From assembly GCF_027744825.2 (NCBI RefSeq), contig NC_071340.1, positions 3,417,501-3,481,500 of the forward strand: a stretch of 64,000 nt of DNA. Direction: 5' to 3'. Of this stretch, positions 20,948-31,674 are shown in pieces (within the stretch, counting starts at the first letter, position 1; each line of letters opens with the position of its first letter). Position numbers and translations under genes: made by a program. The DNA comes from Synchiropus splendidus (lineage: Eukaryota > Chordata > Actinopteri > Syngnathiformes > Callionymidae). The notes below the pieces were generated by a model. That model had not been told where the DNA came from and made no database searches. It was given only the letters and a program-made list of their open reading frames with translations.

Positions 20948-21145
20948 TGTTTGTTCCACTTGGGATTGACTGATTCTGAGTCTGAGTGTGAGGATGGTGA
21001 TTCAGTTTTTAAGTATACTGTTTTTCCTTCGTACGTTGAGTTCGCTCTGTGTAGATGTGGCGCTTGTAAGCTAATACTGACAACCGACGTTGACATGGCA
21101 CGGGTGATTGAGTTGTGTGGAGTTCAGTTTGCTTGTGGTGAATAA
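20948..21145 (+). pseudogene. Small Cys-rich frame of unknown function (copy 1)
   Basis: An open stretch of about 65 codons with no ATG near its start. It has an acidic patch (TDSESECEDGD), a predicted strand (VFKYTVF), a Cys cluster C-R-C-G-A-C followed by KLILTT, and a short C-terminal part with two further Cys (ELCGVQFAC) before TAA. The pattern loosely recalls the zinc-binding third region of papillomavirus E7, but the spacing between Cys pairs is too short and there is no L-x-C-x-E. A donor-like GTGAAT at 21138 and the acceptor at 21420 are in matching phase, so it might be an exon. The second copy (57699-57896) differs at 17 bases in 14 codons, 12 of them changing the residue, so no constraint is visible. 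Confidence 0.4.
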
Positions 21146-21489
21146 CGGTGTTTGGTAAAAAGTAAGGTTTTATTATTTCTCAACACTAGCCAAAAGGTTT
21201 AATGGCAGAATTATACATTCAGATGAAAAGCAATTATGCATGTGGTTCATGATGTCTGACAGTTGTTGTATGACAAAGTGAGATGTTTGTGAGTGATGTT
21301 TCAGAAAGACATTTAATTGTGGTGTGGGTTACCACAATAAAAAAACATAATCCCTTGGATTACTTTTCTCACCATCGACAAATGTGGAAGCCGTGTGTGA
21401 CTGTCCGCATTTTGTTTCAGACGGCATTCTACTGACCACATTAAGACACCACTTTTTAACTGTGGACAAGGTCACAGTATTCAGACCTG

Positions 21490-22425
21490 TTACAGATGCA
21501 TAGTTTTAGATAGAAGTTTTCTTCCTACGCTTTTAGATGGAGCAGAGGTGAGAGCAGTCGACTGGTCTCTCCAAGATGAGCAGCAATGATCAGCACGGCT
21601 ATGATTTGGACAGCTGGGATAACCCCGCCCCTTCGACAAGCGACGGTGTTCCCCCCCCCCGGGGCAGCGGCTGTGTGAGGAGGAGGCGCCACGAGCGGAG
21701 AACCACGCCGACGGACTGTTGAAACTCAAAATCTCTGTAGAGTGAGAAAGGATCTGTGATGGATGAGCCGGTCCACGGAGCACAAAAAGAGCGCAATGAT
21801 GTTCTCAAGCGCTGTGAGCTGGTTGCCGACGGCGTAAACACCATTCCACTGCGCAATGGAGACTCTGTCAGCGGTGGGTGGGATGGTCACCCCTCAGGGG
21901 GGAGGTCGAGCTCCCGGGGCGAACGCATCAGGCATGGCTCATGACGGCTGAGTGAGCGGGAACGGTGAGCCGCCAATCCAAACCCTCCACCAGGCAGTAA
22001 GCTCCGTACCTGACCAAGTGCGGTCCTAGTGGGAGTGGAGTGTAAGGACCGTGCCGGGAATAGTCCGGATTTCTTCCAGTTGTGGGCAGACAACATGCGG
22101 TCCTGCCCTTGGTGTAGTCTCGCCATCCAACGCCAGCTGGCCGTTAGTGAAGTGGTATGATTCTTGAGCTGCCGGTGGAGAGAGAGCTCAACTTTGATAC
22201 GACGGAGGCGGATGACATGAGGCGCAGGAGAAGATCAAGTGGGAACGTGCTTGATTCCACCACACGGAACTCATCCAACTCTGGGAAGTCTCCAGACGCA
22301 CCTCATAGAAGCGCCTGGCTCTCGTCAAACTCATCCCATGGCTTGGAAGCAGGAAATGTGGATGGAATGAAAACGGTTTGGCTGCTTGTAGCCCAGTCGC
22401 AGCGCCCTATTCGTAGAGGTTTAGT
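21490..22425 (-). pseudogene. ORF1-like unit, minus orientation
   Basis: Reverse-oriented copy of the ORF1-like unit, from GAGCAGAGGTGAGAGCAG (21540) to the satellite junction GCGCCCTATTCGTAGAGGTT (22405). Minus frames include RLIHRSFLTLQRF-like and ARLHQGQDRMLSAHNWKKSG segments, the latter shared with 58595-58816. A poly-C run near 21650 lies in the frame. Function unknown. Confidence 0.5.
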
Positions 22426-22429
22426 GTTG

Positions 22430-23585
22430 AATATACGAGAAAGTTTTTTTTTCCTATAGTTGCAGGTGAAACTTTCATGTTCTGAGGCATCGCTGAGCAG
22501 TGAGTGAACAGTGCAGAAAACGCGTTTTCAGCCCGAGGGATTGTGTTTTTTTGTCAGACAAACATAAAAATGTTGATAACTCTGTGAAACTACTTCAGAC
22601 AGGTTGAATTCGTCCTCAGCTACGACAAAGACGCCTTCTGCTATAGTTGCAGGTGATGTTTTCATGTTCTGAGGCTTTTCTGATCAGTGAGTGACCAGTA
22701 CAGAATATGCATTTTTAGCCTGAGAGAAGCTGGGTTTCGGACTGTCAAAAATACAATAGTTGATAACCCTCTAAAAACAGTTCAGAAATGTAGGTTTAGT
22801 GTTGAATATGCTAGAGAGAGTGTTTTCCCTATAGTTGCAGGAGAAAAAACGTTTTGCCTGTAGTTGCAGGTGATATTTTCATCTTCTGAGTCCCGCCTAA
22901 GCAGAGCAGAAAACACGTATTGAGCCCACGAAAAGGTGGTTTTCAGACCAACAAGGATTAAAATGTTGATTACTTTCTGAAACCACACAGAGAGGTTTAA
23001 TTAGTTCTGCTGCTACAAGAAATAACGCTTCTGCTATACAGTCAGGTGAAATTTTCAAGTTCTGAGGCATCGCTGAGCAGTGACTGAACTGTGCAGAAAA
23101 CGCGTTTTCAGCCCGAGAGAGGCTTGGTTTCTGACGAGGAAAAAAAATATTGTTGATTACACCATGAAAATAGTCCAGAAACGTGGATTTAGTGCCGAAT
23201 ATACTCGAAAGAGCCTTTTTCCAACAGTCGCAGCTGATATTTTCATGTTCTGGCACTATTCTGAGCAGTGAATGAACAGTGCAGAAAACGGGTTTTCACC
23301 TGAGTGAGGATGGTTTTCAGAATCGACAAACATAAAAATGTTATCACTCTGCAACCACTTCAGAAATGTTGAATTAGTTCAGCACCTGCTAGTATGACCA
23401 CTCTAGCTATAGTGCCAGGTGAAATTTTAATGTTCTGAGACAGCCCTGAGCAGAGAGTAAACAGTGCATAAAACGCGTTTTCAGCCCGTGGGACCTGTAC
23501 CTTTCAGACCAACAAACATAAAAATGTTGATAACTCTCTGAAACCACTTCGGAGACATTGAATTTGTTCTGCAGCTACGAGACAG
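22430..23585 (-). repeat. ~185-bp satellite array, minus orientation (~6 monomers)
   Basis: Shows the satellite landmarks in reverse: GCAGGTGAAACTTTCATG, GCAGAAAACGCGTTTTCAGC and ATAAAAATGTTGATAACTCT. With the plus array at 16480-19675 it makes an inverted arrangement around the cassette. Confidence 0.88.
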
Positions 23586-23589
23586 ACCC

Positions 23590-24060
23590 CGTCTGCTAAG
23601 CTGGTGTGCGCTCATGACTCCTGTTTGGACTCTGGCTAGAATCAAAAAGGAGTCCAAGTACGTCAGAATCCGCAGACCCTGTCTCCTTAGTGTTTTGAGC
23701 CACTCCTCCACGCACTTGGCAAAAAAACGAGGCACTCGACACTAGAGACCGTGTTGTGGAAGTAGGCCTCTGCAAGATCTATGGAGGTCATCCACTCTCA
23801 CACTCTGACACACTCCAGGAGTCTCCTGGTAGTCCGGAACCGCTGTCTGGTCATGAATTGGTTGAGGAGACTGAGATCCAGAACAGGTGTCCACTCTCCT
23901 GTCTTCTTGGGTTCCAGAAAGTACCCGGAGTAAAACCCAGTGTAGGAGGATCGCTTAGGAACTAACTCGATTATTCCCATTGTCAGGAGAGCGCGGTCCT
24001 CCTCCATCAGACATGACAGCTGGTTCTCTGAGTTCATTCAGGTCCATGTGGTGACGCAGA
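23590..24060 (-). pseudogene. DIRS family B reverse transcriptase, N-terminal half
   Basis: The minus strand reads RALLTMGIIELVPKRSS, then YSGYFLEPKKTGEWTPVLDL and LNQFMTRQRFRT (the RT finger region). After a gap, near 23640-23735, it reads LRRQGLRILTYLDSFLILAR. The active-site box, YLDDW in the intact copy, is YLDSF here, so one catalytic Asp is lost. The satellite junction at 23585 truncates the rest. Confidence 0.75.
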
Positions 24061-24064
24061 ACCT

Positions 24065-24960
24065 GGGGGTTGACTGTAAAACTGAAGGACGTGTCAATGA
24101 CCGTGTATTTTCTCGATCCATATGGGCAGGTGAGGAGACAGGCGCTTTCAGTTCGGAAGATATTCTGTCAAGACACGTGCCCAGAGCACAAGAACAGACC
24201 CGGCCTCCGGGGCGGGTCTAGGACGAAAGGGTCGTCGGTGCACAGTGCCCTCTCCTCTGGGGACTTCAAGTCCCGCTGGTTCTTCAAAAACAGACTCACT
24301 TTTGTCAGCTGAGCCGTCAGAGGAATTCGGTTCCCCAAACTTGCAGTGTACCTTGATCTGACACTGCAATTCTCCTAAGATGTACACCCGAGGGACTGGC
24401 CCAATCATCCTCAGAAAGAGATGACTCTGTAGATGACGATGTCCTACCTGCCTCTGAGAGGTTTGCAGGGCTGCAGAGAACAGAATCACAGACACACATC
24501 CTATCAGACGTTGCACGAGGGAGCTGAGAACCGAGCATGTCTGGCACGCTGCGCCTACTCAGTGTTCCTCTGAAGTGGTGACTTTCGCGGCCCTGTGGCG
24601 ACCCCTGCTAAAAACTGGCGAGTCTGAGGAATAAGAAGAGTTAATGCCAGAATTGAAACTCCCCTGACTTTTGGCTGGTACCAGGATCTTTTGAGAGACG
24701 GGAAAGAGTTATTTGATGTCTGTGCTTCATATTGTGGCGAATCTGAGGAAAAACATAACGTCTTGGCTCCAGAAACTTCCCCAGGGACAGTTCTGGCGTC
24801 AGGTATAAGGAGGCAGAGAGCCTGTTACTATACTGCTCGGTCTCCTGAGACGATGTCAAACAAAAACTAATTTTTGAAGCCGGAGTTCGGACTGACTGGA
24901 GCCGGAAGAGAATTTGGCGAGTGAGAAACCTTTATTTTGGGCAGAGAAGAAACAGACCCG
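24065..24960 (-). pseudogene. DIRS family B gag/pol-start region, minus
   Basis: Minus-strand counterpart of 13850-14650. Frames read VPRVYILGELQCQIKVHC, EPNSSDGSADKSESVFEEPA and GLEVPRGEGTVHRR. It is a Ser/Glu-rich sequence likely belonging to Gag or the start of Pol. No zinc knuckle seen. It continues into the ORF1-like unit at 25000. Confidence 0.5.
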
Positions 24961-25004
24961 ATACCAAAGTAATGCATCTTTTTTTCCAAGTTCGACTTTG
25001 GTTT

Positions 25005-25400
25005 AGATGCATACTTTTAGATACAAAGTTCTTCCTATGCTTTTGGAGGGAGCAGAGGTGAGAGCGGCCGACTGGTCTCTCCAAGAGGAGCGGCGATGAT
25101 CAGCGCGGCTATTATACGGCTGTTCCCCAAAGCCGGCGGCTGTGTGTGGAGGAGGCCCCGCGAGCAGAGCACCACGGCGGCGGACTGTTATGTCTCCAAA
25201 ATCTCTGGTGGACTCCATGGAGCTCTTAAAGAGCGCGATGATGTTCTCAAGCGCTATGAGCCGTTTGACGACAGCATAGACACAATTCTACTGAGCGATG
25301 GTGGCTCTGTCAGCGCCGGGTGGGATGGTCACTCCTCATGGGGGAGGTCAAGTTCCAGGGGCGAGGGCATCGCGCATTACGGCTGATTGAGAGGGAACGC
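25005..25400 (-). pseudogene. ORF1-like unit, minus, third copy
   Basis: Same block as 21490-21930 in the same orientation, from TTAGATGCATACTTTTAG to AGTGACCATCCC-type sequence. Frames are interrupted. It is followed on the left by the gag/pol-start region, the same order as at 49408-50735 on the plus strand. Confidence 0.5.
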
Positions 25401-25479
25401 TGCGCTGCAAATCCAAGCCCTCCACCTATTAAGCTCCGTACCTGAACACGTGCGGTCCTTCTGTGGAGTGTCAGAACTG

Positions 25480-26165
25480 CGCTGGGAATAGTCCGGATTG
25501 AATTGGACTAGAAGCGGATGTTTACCTAACAGACGGCAGTTCACATCCATTTGGCATTATATGCTTTGAGTGTTGCGGGTGCTTTAGCATTTCGAATAGT
25601 GAACTGCACTTAGGGGGCAGAGGACTGCCTGCTAGCCTTGAAGTAGTCATGCCCCAGCATCAGAGTTCTTAATAGAGTAATTTCTGCCCCGTGTTACAGG
25701 ACTGTTTGGGAGGCAGGCAGGCTCCAGGGACAGCTGGACACAAACATATTCCAGGGATATTACACCAGCCTTTCTACTTCACTGGAAGTGCCAGGGCACT
25801 CCGCAAAATGTGATTGTGAAATTACAGAGGCGTGAGTGACTGACTCTGTCATTGTGAAATTACAGCCGGAGCCGGCGCATCTGCCACAACAAGAGAAGAA
25901 GCTTGAGACTTGAAGAGGTGCGGAGCGGCTCATCTGGACCACGGAAACTTCAGGCAGGACTGAGGTCTCGTCGCAGTCACGGGAGAGACTTGTCTCATCA
26001 CCACAGCAGTGGATTTAACCGCAGGAGACTCGGCGCTTGTGGAGCTCCGTACGTGGACATCGGGACTTCGGCAGCTTCCCCCGGGGCAGTCGGCTGACCG
26101 GAGGAAATTTCTGTTTGTGCGGAAATTTGTTTTAAATAAAAGCATTGCTTGGAGCATAGTATTTG
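25480..26165 (-). mobile_element. DIRS family B 5' region, minus
   Basis: Reverse complement of about 12640-13110. It includes the recombinase-type piece at 25520-25680 and a segment with repeated GTAATTTCACAATTACA-type text around 25805-25870. The sequence AATTTCACAAT/ATTGTGAAATT occurs in both orientations there and could form a stem. The same is seen at 12740-12800 and 43270-43345. Confidence 0.5.
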
Positions 26166-26503
26166 CGCTTTTTTTTTTTTTTTTTTTTTTTTTTTATTAT
26201 TATTATTCATATTGAATTCGCTCCTTCCAGTGCCTCGGCCTCGAGCGCTCCACTGGGCCTGGTAGCCTGGGGCTCTGTCCGTGAACCTGGCGACACTGCA
26301 CAATGATGGTCCGGACATTTGATTCCTTCTCCCAAGTGGGTTGAAGAGACACGCCCTGTGGTAGCCAAAGCTGAAAGGAATACACACAGGATGTATCAAC
26401 ACAGCAGGTTTTATGCACGGTTCCAACTTCCAACAAACCGGATGGTGACACGGCAACATAACAAGAGCGCCCCCAAGTTGTGACCCCAAATAATCCCATG
26501 ACA
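26166..26503 (-). mobile_element. Gypsy LTR and leader fragment ending in poly(A) (poly(T) on plus)
   Basis: On the minus strand, starting at 26503, the sequence TGTCATGGGATTATTTGGGG repeats the Gypsy LTR of 8486. It continues through AATAAAACCTGCTGTGTTGA and about 165 bp of leader, then ends in ATAATAATAATA and a ~28-base A run (T run at 26168-26196). A 5' piece of a Gypsy transcript followed by A-rich sequence suggests either a prematurely polyadenylated RNA copied by a LINE, or chance expansion of an A-rich stretch. Confidence 0.6.
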
Positions 26504-26735
26504 CGTCATAACATCTCGTCTCCCTCAAAATGTTCACGTCTTCCAACTTCACTCCCAAAACTCTTGTCCCCAAATAAGTCTAAAACTTAAGTCTAAAATA
26601 AAATAATAAAATAGTCATAAAATAGTGTGGAACTTAAACGACGAAACCAAAACAAAACAAAACAAAACAAAAACATGCCTATTTATGCTAAAGAATAAGA
26701 AAATAGCAACCAACTTGGCCTAAAGGCCTTTTATC
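26504..26735. other. Unassigned AT-rich spacer
   Basis: No coding signal. It contains a short AAAAC microsatellite at about 26645-26672 (AACAAAACAAAACAAAAC) and A-rich text. It bridges the Gypsy fragment and the LINE fragment. Confidence 0.5.
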
Positions 26736-26737
26736 TA

Positions 26738-27440
26738 TTGATCAGCACCTACAAGTCTGAGGCCATGGTTCTTCACCGGAATAAGGTGGTTTGCTCTCTC
26801 CAGGTCGGTGGAGAGTTCTTGCCCCAAGTGGCGGAGTTTAAGTATCTCAGGGTCTTGTTCTCGAGTGAGGGAAAAGGGGAGCGTGAGATTGATAGACGGG
26901 TTGGTGCAGCTGCAGCAGTGATGCGGTCGCTGTATCGGACCGTCGTGGTGAAGAGGGAGCTCAGTCACAAGACGAAGCTCTCGATTTACCCATCTACGTT
27001 CCCACCCTCACCTATGGTCACGAGTTTTGGGTAATGACCGAATGGATGAGATCGCGGATACAAGCGGCTGAGATGAGTTTCCTCCGCAGGGTGGCTGGGC
27101 GCACCCTTCGAGATAGGGTGAGGAGTTCGGTCATCCGGGAGGAGCTCGGGGTGGAGCCGCTGCTCCTCCACATCGAGAGGAACCAGTTGAGGTGGCTCGG
27201 GCATCTGATCCGGATGCCCCCTGGACGCCTCCCTGGGGAGGTGTTCCGTGCATGTCCTACCGGGAGGAGACCCCGGGGAAGACCCAGGACTCGCTGGAGA
27301 GATTATGTCTCCGGTCTGGCCTGGGAACGCCTCGGGATCCCCAGGGATGAGCTGGAGGAGGTTTGTGCGGACCGGGAAGTTTGGGCTTCCGTGCTCCGAA
27401 TAGTGCCTCCGCGACCCGACCCCGGATAAGCGGTAGAAGA
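26738..27440 (+). pseudogene. RTE-type LINE (Rex3-like), 3' end of ORF2
   Basis: Two consecutive frames read LPQVAEFKYLRVLFSSEGKG, EREIDRRVGAAAAVMRSLYR, then RMRSRIQAAEMSFLRRVAGR-type text, GRLPGEVFRACPTGRRPRGR and ERLGIPRDELEEV, ending RIVPPRPDPG. This is the C-terminal region after RT in fish RTE-type LINEs, and the sequence after the stop, GGATAAGCGGTAGAAGA, is the usual start of their 3' tail. 5' truncation is normal for LINEs. A stop at 27031 splits it. Confidence 0.8.
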
Positions 27441-27459
27441 AGGTGAAGGTGAAGGTAAG

Positions 27460-27708
27460 GTGACGTTACAGAAATCGTCAGGAAGGACATAACGAATAAA
27501 GCGCTGGTGTCTGAAGTCGTGAGGCTCCTAAAACTACAAGGACCTGGTGGTAACAGACGTCGTGGACTGACCTGACTGAAGTTCAACCACAGTAAGGTCC
27601 ATTTGGAGCCTGAATTTTTAAAAGCACCGTGGGTGATTGTGTTTTGAGGTTGCTGTTTTGTTTAGTAATTATTTTAAATTATTATTTTATTGATATTATT
27701 ATTAAATT
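27460..27708. other. Left part of the Maverick, no gene seen
   Basis: Runs from the LINE 3' tail (GAAGGTGAAGGTGAAGG) to the first frame. I see no terminal inverted repeat matching the right side at 38700-39300. AT-rich around 27660-27710. Confidence 0.4.
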
Positions 27709-28548
27709 GTGGCCAACCATGATGGTTTTCCTTCTGGTTCTGACCCTGAATCCACCCACAACCAGGACACTACACCACACCTCATTGACCAGAGTGCTTC
27801 ACCGACACGCATGTTTCTGTCTGGCTTGTTTGACGGCATGTCTGAGGAGGATGTAGAGCTGGTCTATGATCCGAGTATAAATGAAAACATGGAGTCCATT
27901 TTTTTTTTCGCTGAGAGAGAGGATAATGTTGTTCCTGCATCATCTCGGGAAGGTAGGGCTGATACCTCTTTAGACAATGGCGATTGGTAAGAAAGGTTTG
28001 TTGATAATCAACAGACGGCTGATTCAGGGACACCAGCTCTTGACCCTCTGATAGATGTGTCCGGCTCCAGCTGTAGCGATGACAATGTTGATGATGACGG
28101 TGATTCGGTTCAGGAAGGATGCTGTGTAAGAGGTACCGGTATTGAATCAGAAGTCATAGAGCCTTTTAACACCGATAGGATGAGAAGGGTGCTAACACGT
28201 CCTGCTGTACCCGACACTCCTGATTTAGCAACTTTCTACAGAGGTTTGATGCAACAGGTCAGAGAGTTGGCAGATGAAACGCAGAGACTAGCACATCGAG
28301 AGGATGTGGTTCAGCTTGAAGTGGTTGGTGAAGATGTTCAAGAACATGTTAATGTTGTGGTTGAAGGTGACGGGGAAAATATCTACCCTGCTTTTGAGGC
28401 CCTCCTGAGCAACACCATGCAATCTGACAGAGTCATAGTTATGGGTAAGATAATTGAATTAACGGTCCAAATTGTGCATAACCCTCGAGGTGGCGCTAAA
28501 CGCAAACTCAAGAAGACACTGCATGCCAAAATTATTGGTAAAAAATGA
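27709..28548 (+). pseudogene. Maverick upstream ORF, acidic, unknown function
   Basis: Two open stretches in the same reading frame, 27709-27990 and 27991-28548, are separated by an in-frame TAA at 27988-27990. The protein is strongly acidic (SEEDVELVYDPS, SSCSDDNVDDDGD) with a possibly helical middle (MQQVRELADETQRLAH) and a basic end (RGGAKRKLKKTLHAK). Its stop overlaps the polymerase start as ATGA at 28545-28548, which implies tight coupling of the two genes. I do not recognise the family. The position directly before PolB and the even reading frame suggest a real early viral gene. Confidence 0.6.
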
Positions 28549-31500
28549 TGACATCTCTACAGTCTCTAGTTGGTAGTGATGGAACTGATCAGCTTTGCTT
28601 TGCAATCAGCCTTTCTTGTCTCCTTAATCCTAACCGTACGTATCAAGATTGTGTTGAGTGATATACCCCTGTTTGAATGGATAGTGAGGCGTAAAATTGT
28701 TGTGTTTCATAAAACAACAGCAAACCAACCATTAGCGCATTATGCCACAGGTTTTGCTGATGGTTCGGATCCTTCATACTTGTTTCTACTTCAGGGACAC
28801 TATTGCGGGGTAAAAAACCCAAAGGGTTTTTTAGGAAGACGTCACTTTTGCGTCAGCTGTCATAAGGGGTATGAAGATAAATCACAACACATCTGCAAAG
28901 GTCACCGTAGCGTTTGTCACAATCCTGTTTGCCCTACAGAGGTCCCAAAGCCTGTAACTTGTGGCGATGGTTGCCGGGTTTGTAGAACACCTTCCTGCAT
29001 TGTGAGACACAAAGAGATTGGTGCTAATGGGAGCAGTCTCTGCCAGATATACAAAAAATGTGAAAAATGCGGAAGGTGCCGGTATATCCCATTAAAACAG
29101 GGTAAACCTAACAGTTGTTGCGGTGTGCTTAAATGTAAAATCTGCAATATAGAATTATCATCGACAAACGAGGTCCACCAGTGCTACATTCAGCCCATTG
29201 CCAGGAAGACTGAGCATCCTGATCTGTTTTGTTGTGATTTTGAAACGTTTACAGACGACCAAGGTAGACATGTCCCTTCTTTAGTGTGTGTAAAGACGCA
29301 GAGAGGTGAAGAATAGATGTTTAATGGTCTCGAATGTGTTCGAGCGTTTCTTTTATATTTCAGAAAGAATTGGTTTAGAGTTGTGTTTTTGTTGCACATA
29401 ATGCCAGGGGCTTTGACAGCGTCATTGTCTTGAGAGGTATGCTTGACGAAGGGTTAATACGTAAGAGGATAATCATGACCGGTAGTAAGATATTTGTCTT
29501 GAGGATCCTCACTACAAGCTAAAATTTATCGACTCTCTCTCATTCCTAGCCATGCGACTCAGCTTCATGCATAAAGCTCTAGGTTTCACCGAGCAGTGCA
29601 AGGGTTTTTTTTCCACACAAGTTGAGCTTGAAAGATCGTCTGCATTACATAGGGGTGTATCCTCCTCCATCAGACTACGGCTTCGAGGGCATGTCAGACC
29701 CTGAACAGAAAGATTTTTAAAGCTGGTATGATACTGTGCGTGATAATTCTTTCAATTTCAGGAGTGAAGCTATTCACTATTGTAAAAATGATGTTGACAT
29801 TCTGGCCAGAGGATGCATGATATTTAGAGAGGAGTTTTTTAAAGAAACAGGTGTTGCACTCTCGTCCATAACAATCACCTCTGCGTGTATGGCTGTTTTC
29901 AGGACCAACTTTTTAAAACCAGACACATTAGCAATACCATGTCCCAACAATTATGTAATAAAAGGTAACAAGAGGTTCTCACATGCTTCCATCCATTGGT
30001 AGCTATGGGAATCACACAGACAGGGCATTTTGATACAACATGCCTTGAACCGTGGGGAGATGGTGTTTGGCCAGTATTTTGTTGACGGTTATGCTAAAGT
30101 TGACGGTGTTAAGCAGGTCTGGGAGTTTTATGGATGTTTCTCCCACGGTTGTCCTTCATGTGTCGACCCACATGCAGTCTGTCTGTTAAGAGGTAGACCA
30201 TATGGTGAATTCTACTCTGCTACGATGGAGAGAGAGCAGGCGTTAAAGTCTGATCATGAGGTGCATCTTATTACCATCTGGGAACACGAATGGCGTTCAC
30301 TTCGACAATCGTGTGATAATCTCAGAGATTTTCTCTTAGATTTTGACACCCTGAGCCTCTCAACCCTCGTAATGCCCTCTACGGCGGTAGAACCAGCGCT
30401 TTAAAGCTGCGTTACACGGCCAACCTGGTGAAAAAGTTGATTACGCTGATGTCACCTCTGTATCCTTACGTCAACAGCACGTGTTCCTAGGTCACCCCCG
30501 AAAAATTCACAAGGACTTTGGGGATCCCAGACAGTACTTTGGTCTTATCAAGGCGGTTGTCTATCCTCCTCGGGTTTTATATTACCCGTTTTACCCTACA
30601 GAGGACCAGGCGGTAAATTACACTTCACGTTATGCAGTATCTGTTCAAGTCGTATTGTCCAAGACAGTGGCTGTACGCATAATGATGATGAGCGTGCTTC
30701 GACAGGGGTCTGGGTCACGGTTGAGTTCAACAAGGCTCTGGACAAGGGATACAAGGTGGCCAAGATTATCGAAGTATGGCATTTTGATAGATCTAGTGAT
30801 TGTATTTTCACAGGTTACATCCGTACATTCCTGAAGGGCAAGCAGGAGGCTTCTGGTTACCCTGCTGAGGCCGTTGATCAGGAAAGCCACGACAAATACA
30901 TTTAGGATTATCAAGCACATCGGGGGATTTTGCTTTGTGCTGATAAGATTTGTCACAACCCTGCAAAGAGACAGGTGGCTAAGGCTTTGGTTAATAGCCT
31001 TTGAGGCAAGTTCTGTCAGAAAGAGAACATGTCTCAGGTTTCTGTAGTGTCAGACCCCAACGAGTTTTTCAGTTTCTTGCTTTCAGGGAAATACGAGGTC
31101 AGCTACTTTAACATGCTGGATGAGAAAAAAGTTGTGATCCAGTGGCGTTACAAGGGTCTCTACCCTCCTGGTAAAAGCACCAATGTTTTTATGGGAGCTT
31201 TTACTTGCAGAAGGATGTTCTCTATGTTGACACAGACAGCTTGATATATGTGGTGAAAGACAGCAAGACGCCTTTAAAATTAGGTAACTATCTCAGTGAT
31301 CTGACTGATGAACTCGACGGGGATAGCATGGAGGACTTCGCTTCGGCGGGTCCTAAGACATATGGTTATAGGACCAAAGGACAGAAGAAGGTTGTGATGA
31401 AAGTTAAAGGTATCATGCAAACAAAAGAGTCTTTTCAGCAGATAAACTTTGACTCCGTCAGAGATCGTGTAGAGGGCTATTTACAGAATTCACCTGATGG

Positions 31501-31603
31501 GGTGCTTGAGACCCATCAACACAATATTGTGAGGGATAAAAAGAACATCACTTTAAAAAACAGATCAGTTCCTACAAAACTCGATAAGAGACATGTGCGA
31601 TAA
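28545..31603 (+). pseudogene. polB: Protein-primed family B DNA polymerase, broken
   Basis: Replicates the element's DNA from a protein primer. In order: a Cys/His-rich N-terminal region (28840-29160, with CRVCRTPSC and CEKCGRCRYI), exonuclease motif I in CCDFETF (29241-29262), exonuclease motif III in YCKNDVDIL (29774-29800), a conserved VWEFYGCFSHGCPSC block (30118-30160), polymerase motif A around 30440-30470, and motif C in VLYVDTDSLIY (31215-31250). Motif A is split by a one-base frameshift, and there are further shifts and stops near 28650, 29316, 29700, 30002, 30404, 30835 and 31010. Full length (about 1,000 codons) is covered, but it cannot encode an active enzyme. Confidence 0.92.
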
Positions 31604-31674
31604 GAGACGATTTTTTTTGTACGGCACAACCAAACCTTTTGGGTTCTGAGTTTTGAGTGGATGACTGGGTCATT

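Larger units (their letters stand above)
19680..21490 (+). other. Cassette with TATA box, repeated acceptor modules and a Cys-rich frame (copy 1)
   Basis: Starts TGTGACG at the satellite edge and ends where the minus ORF1-like unit begins. It contains a TATA-bearing promoter-like block twice (19720-19830 and 20755-20860) and a 62-65-bp segment ending TTTGTTTCAG three times (19828-19890, 20859-20922, 21359-21420). Between the last two lies a 64-codon frame. The interval 19900-20740 is extra relative to the copy at 57426-58250, as though the promoter block had been duplicated around ~850 bp of unassigned DNA in which I see nothing else. Confidence 0.6.

Noticed and set aside
21640..21665. Poly-C run as a regulatory element
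   Set aside because: It lies inside an ORF1-like unit where other copies have a short C/G-rich stretch; simple slippage explains it.
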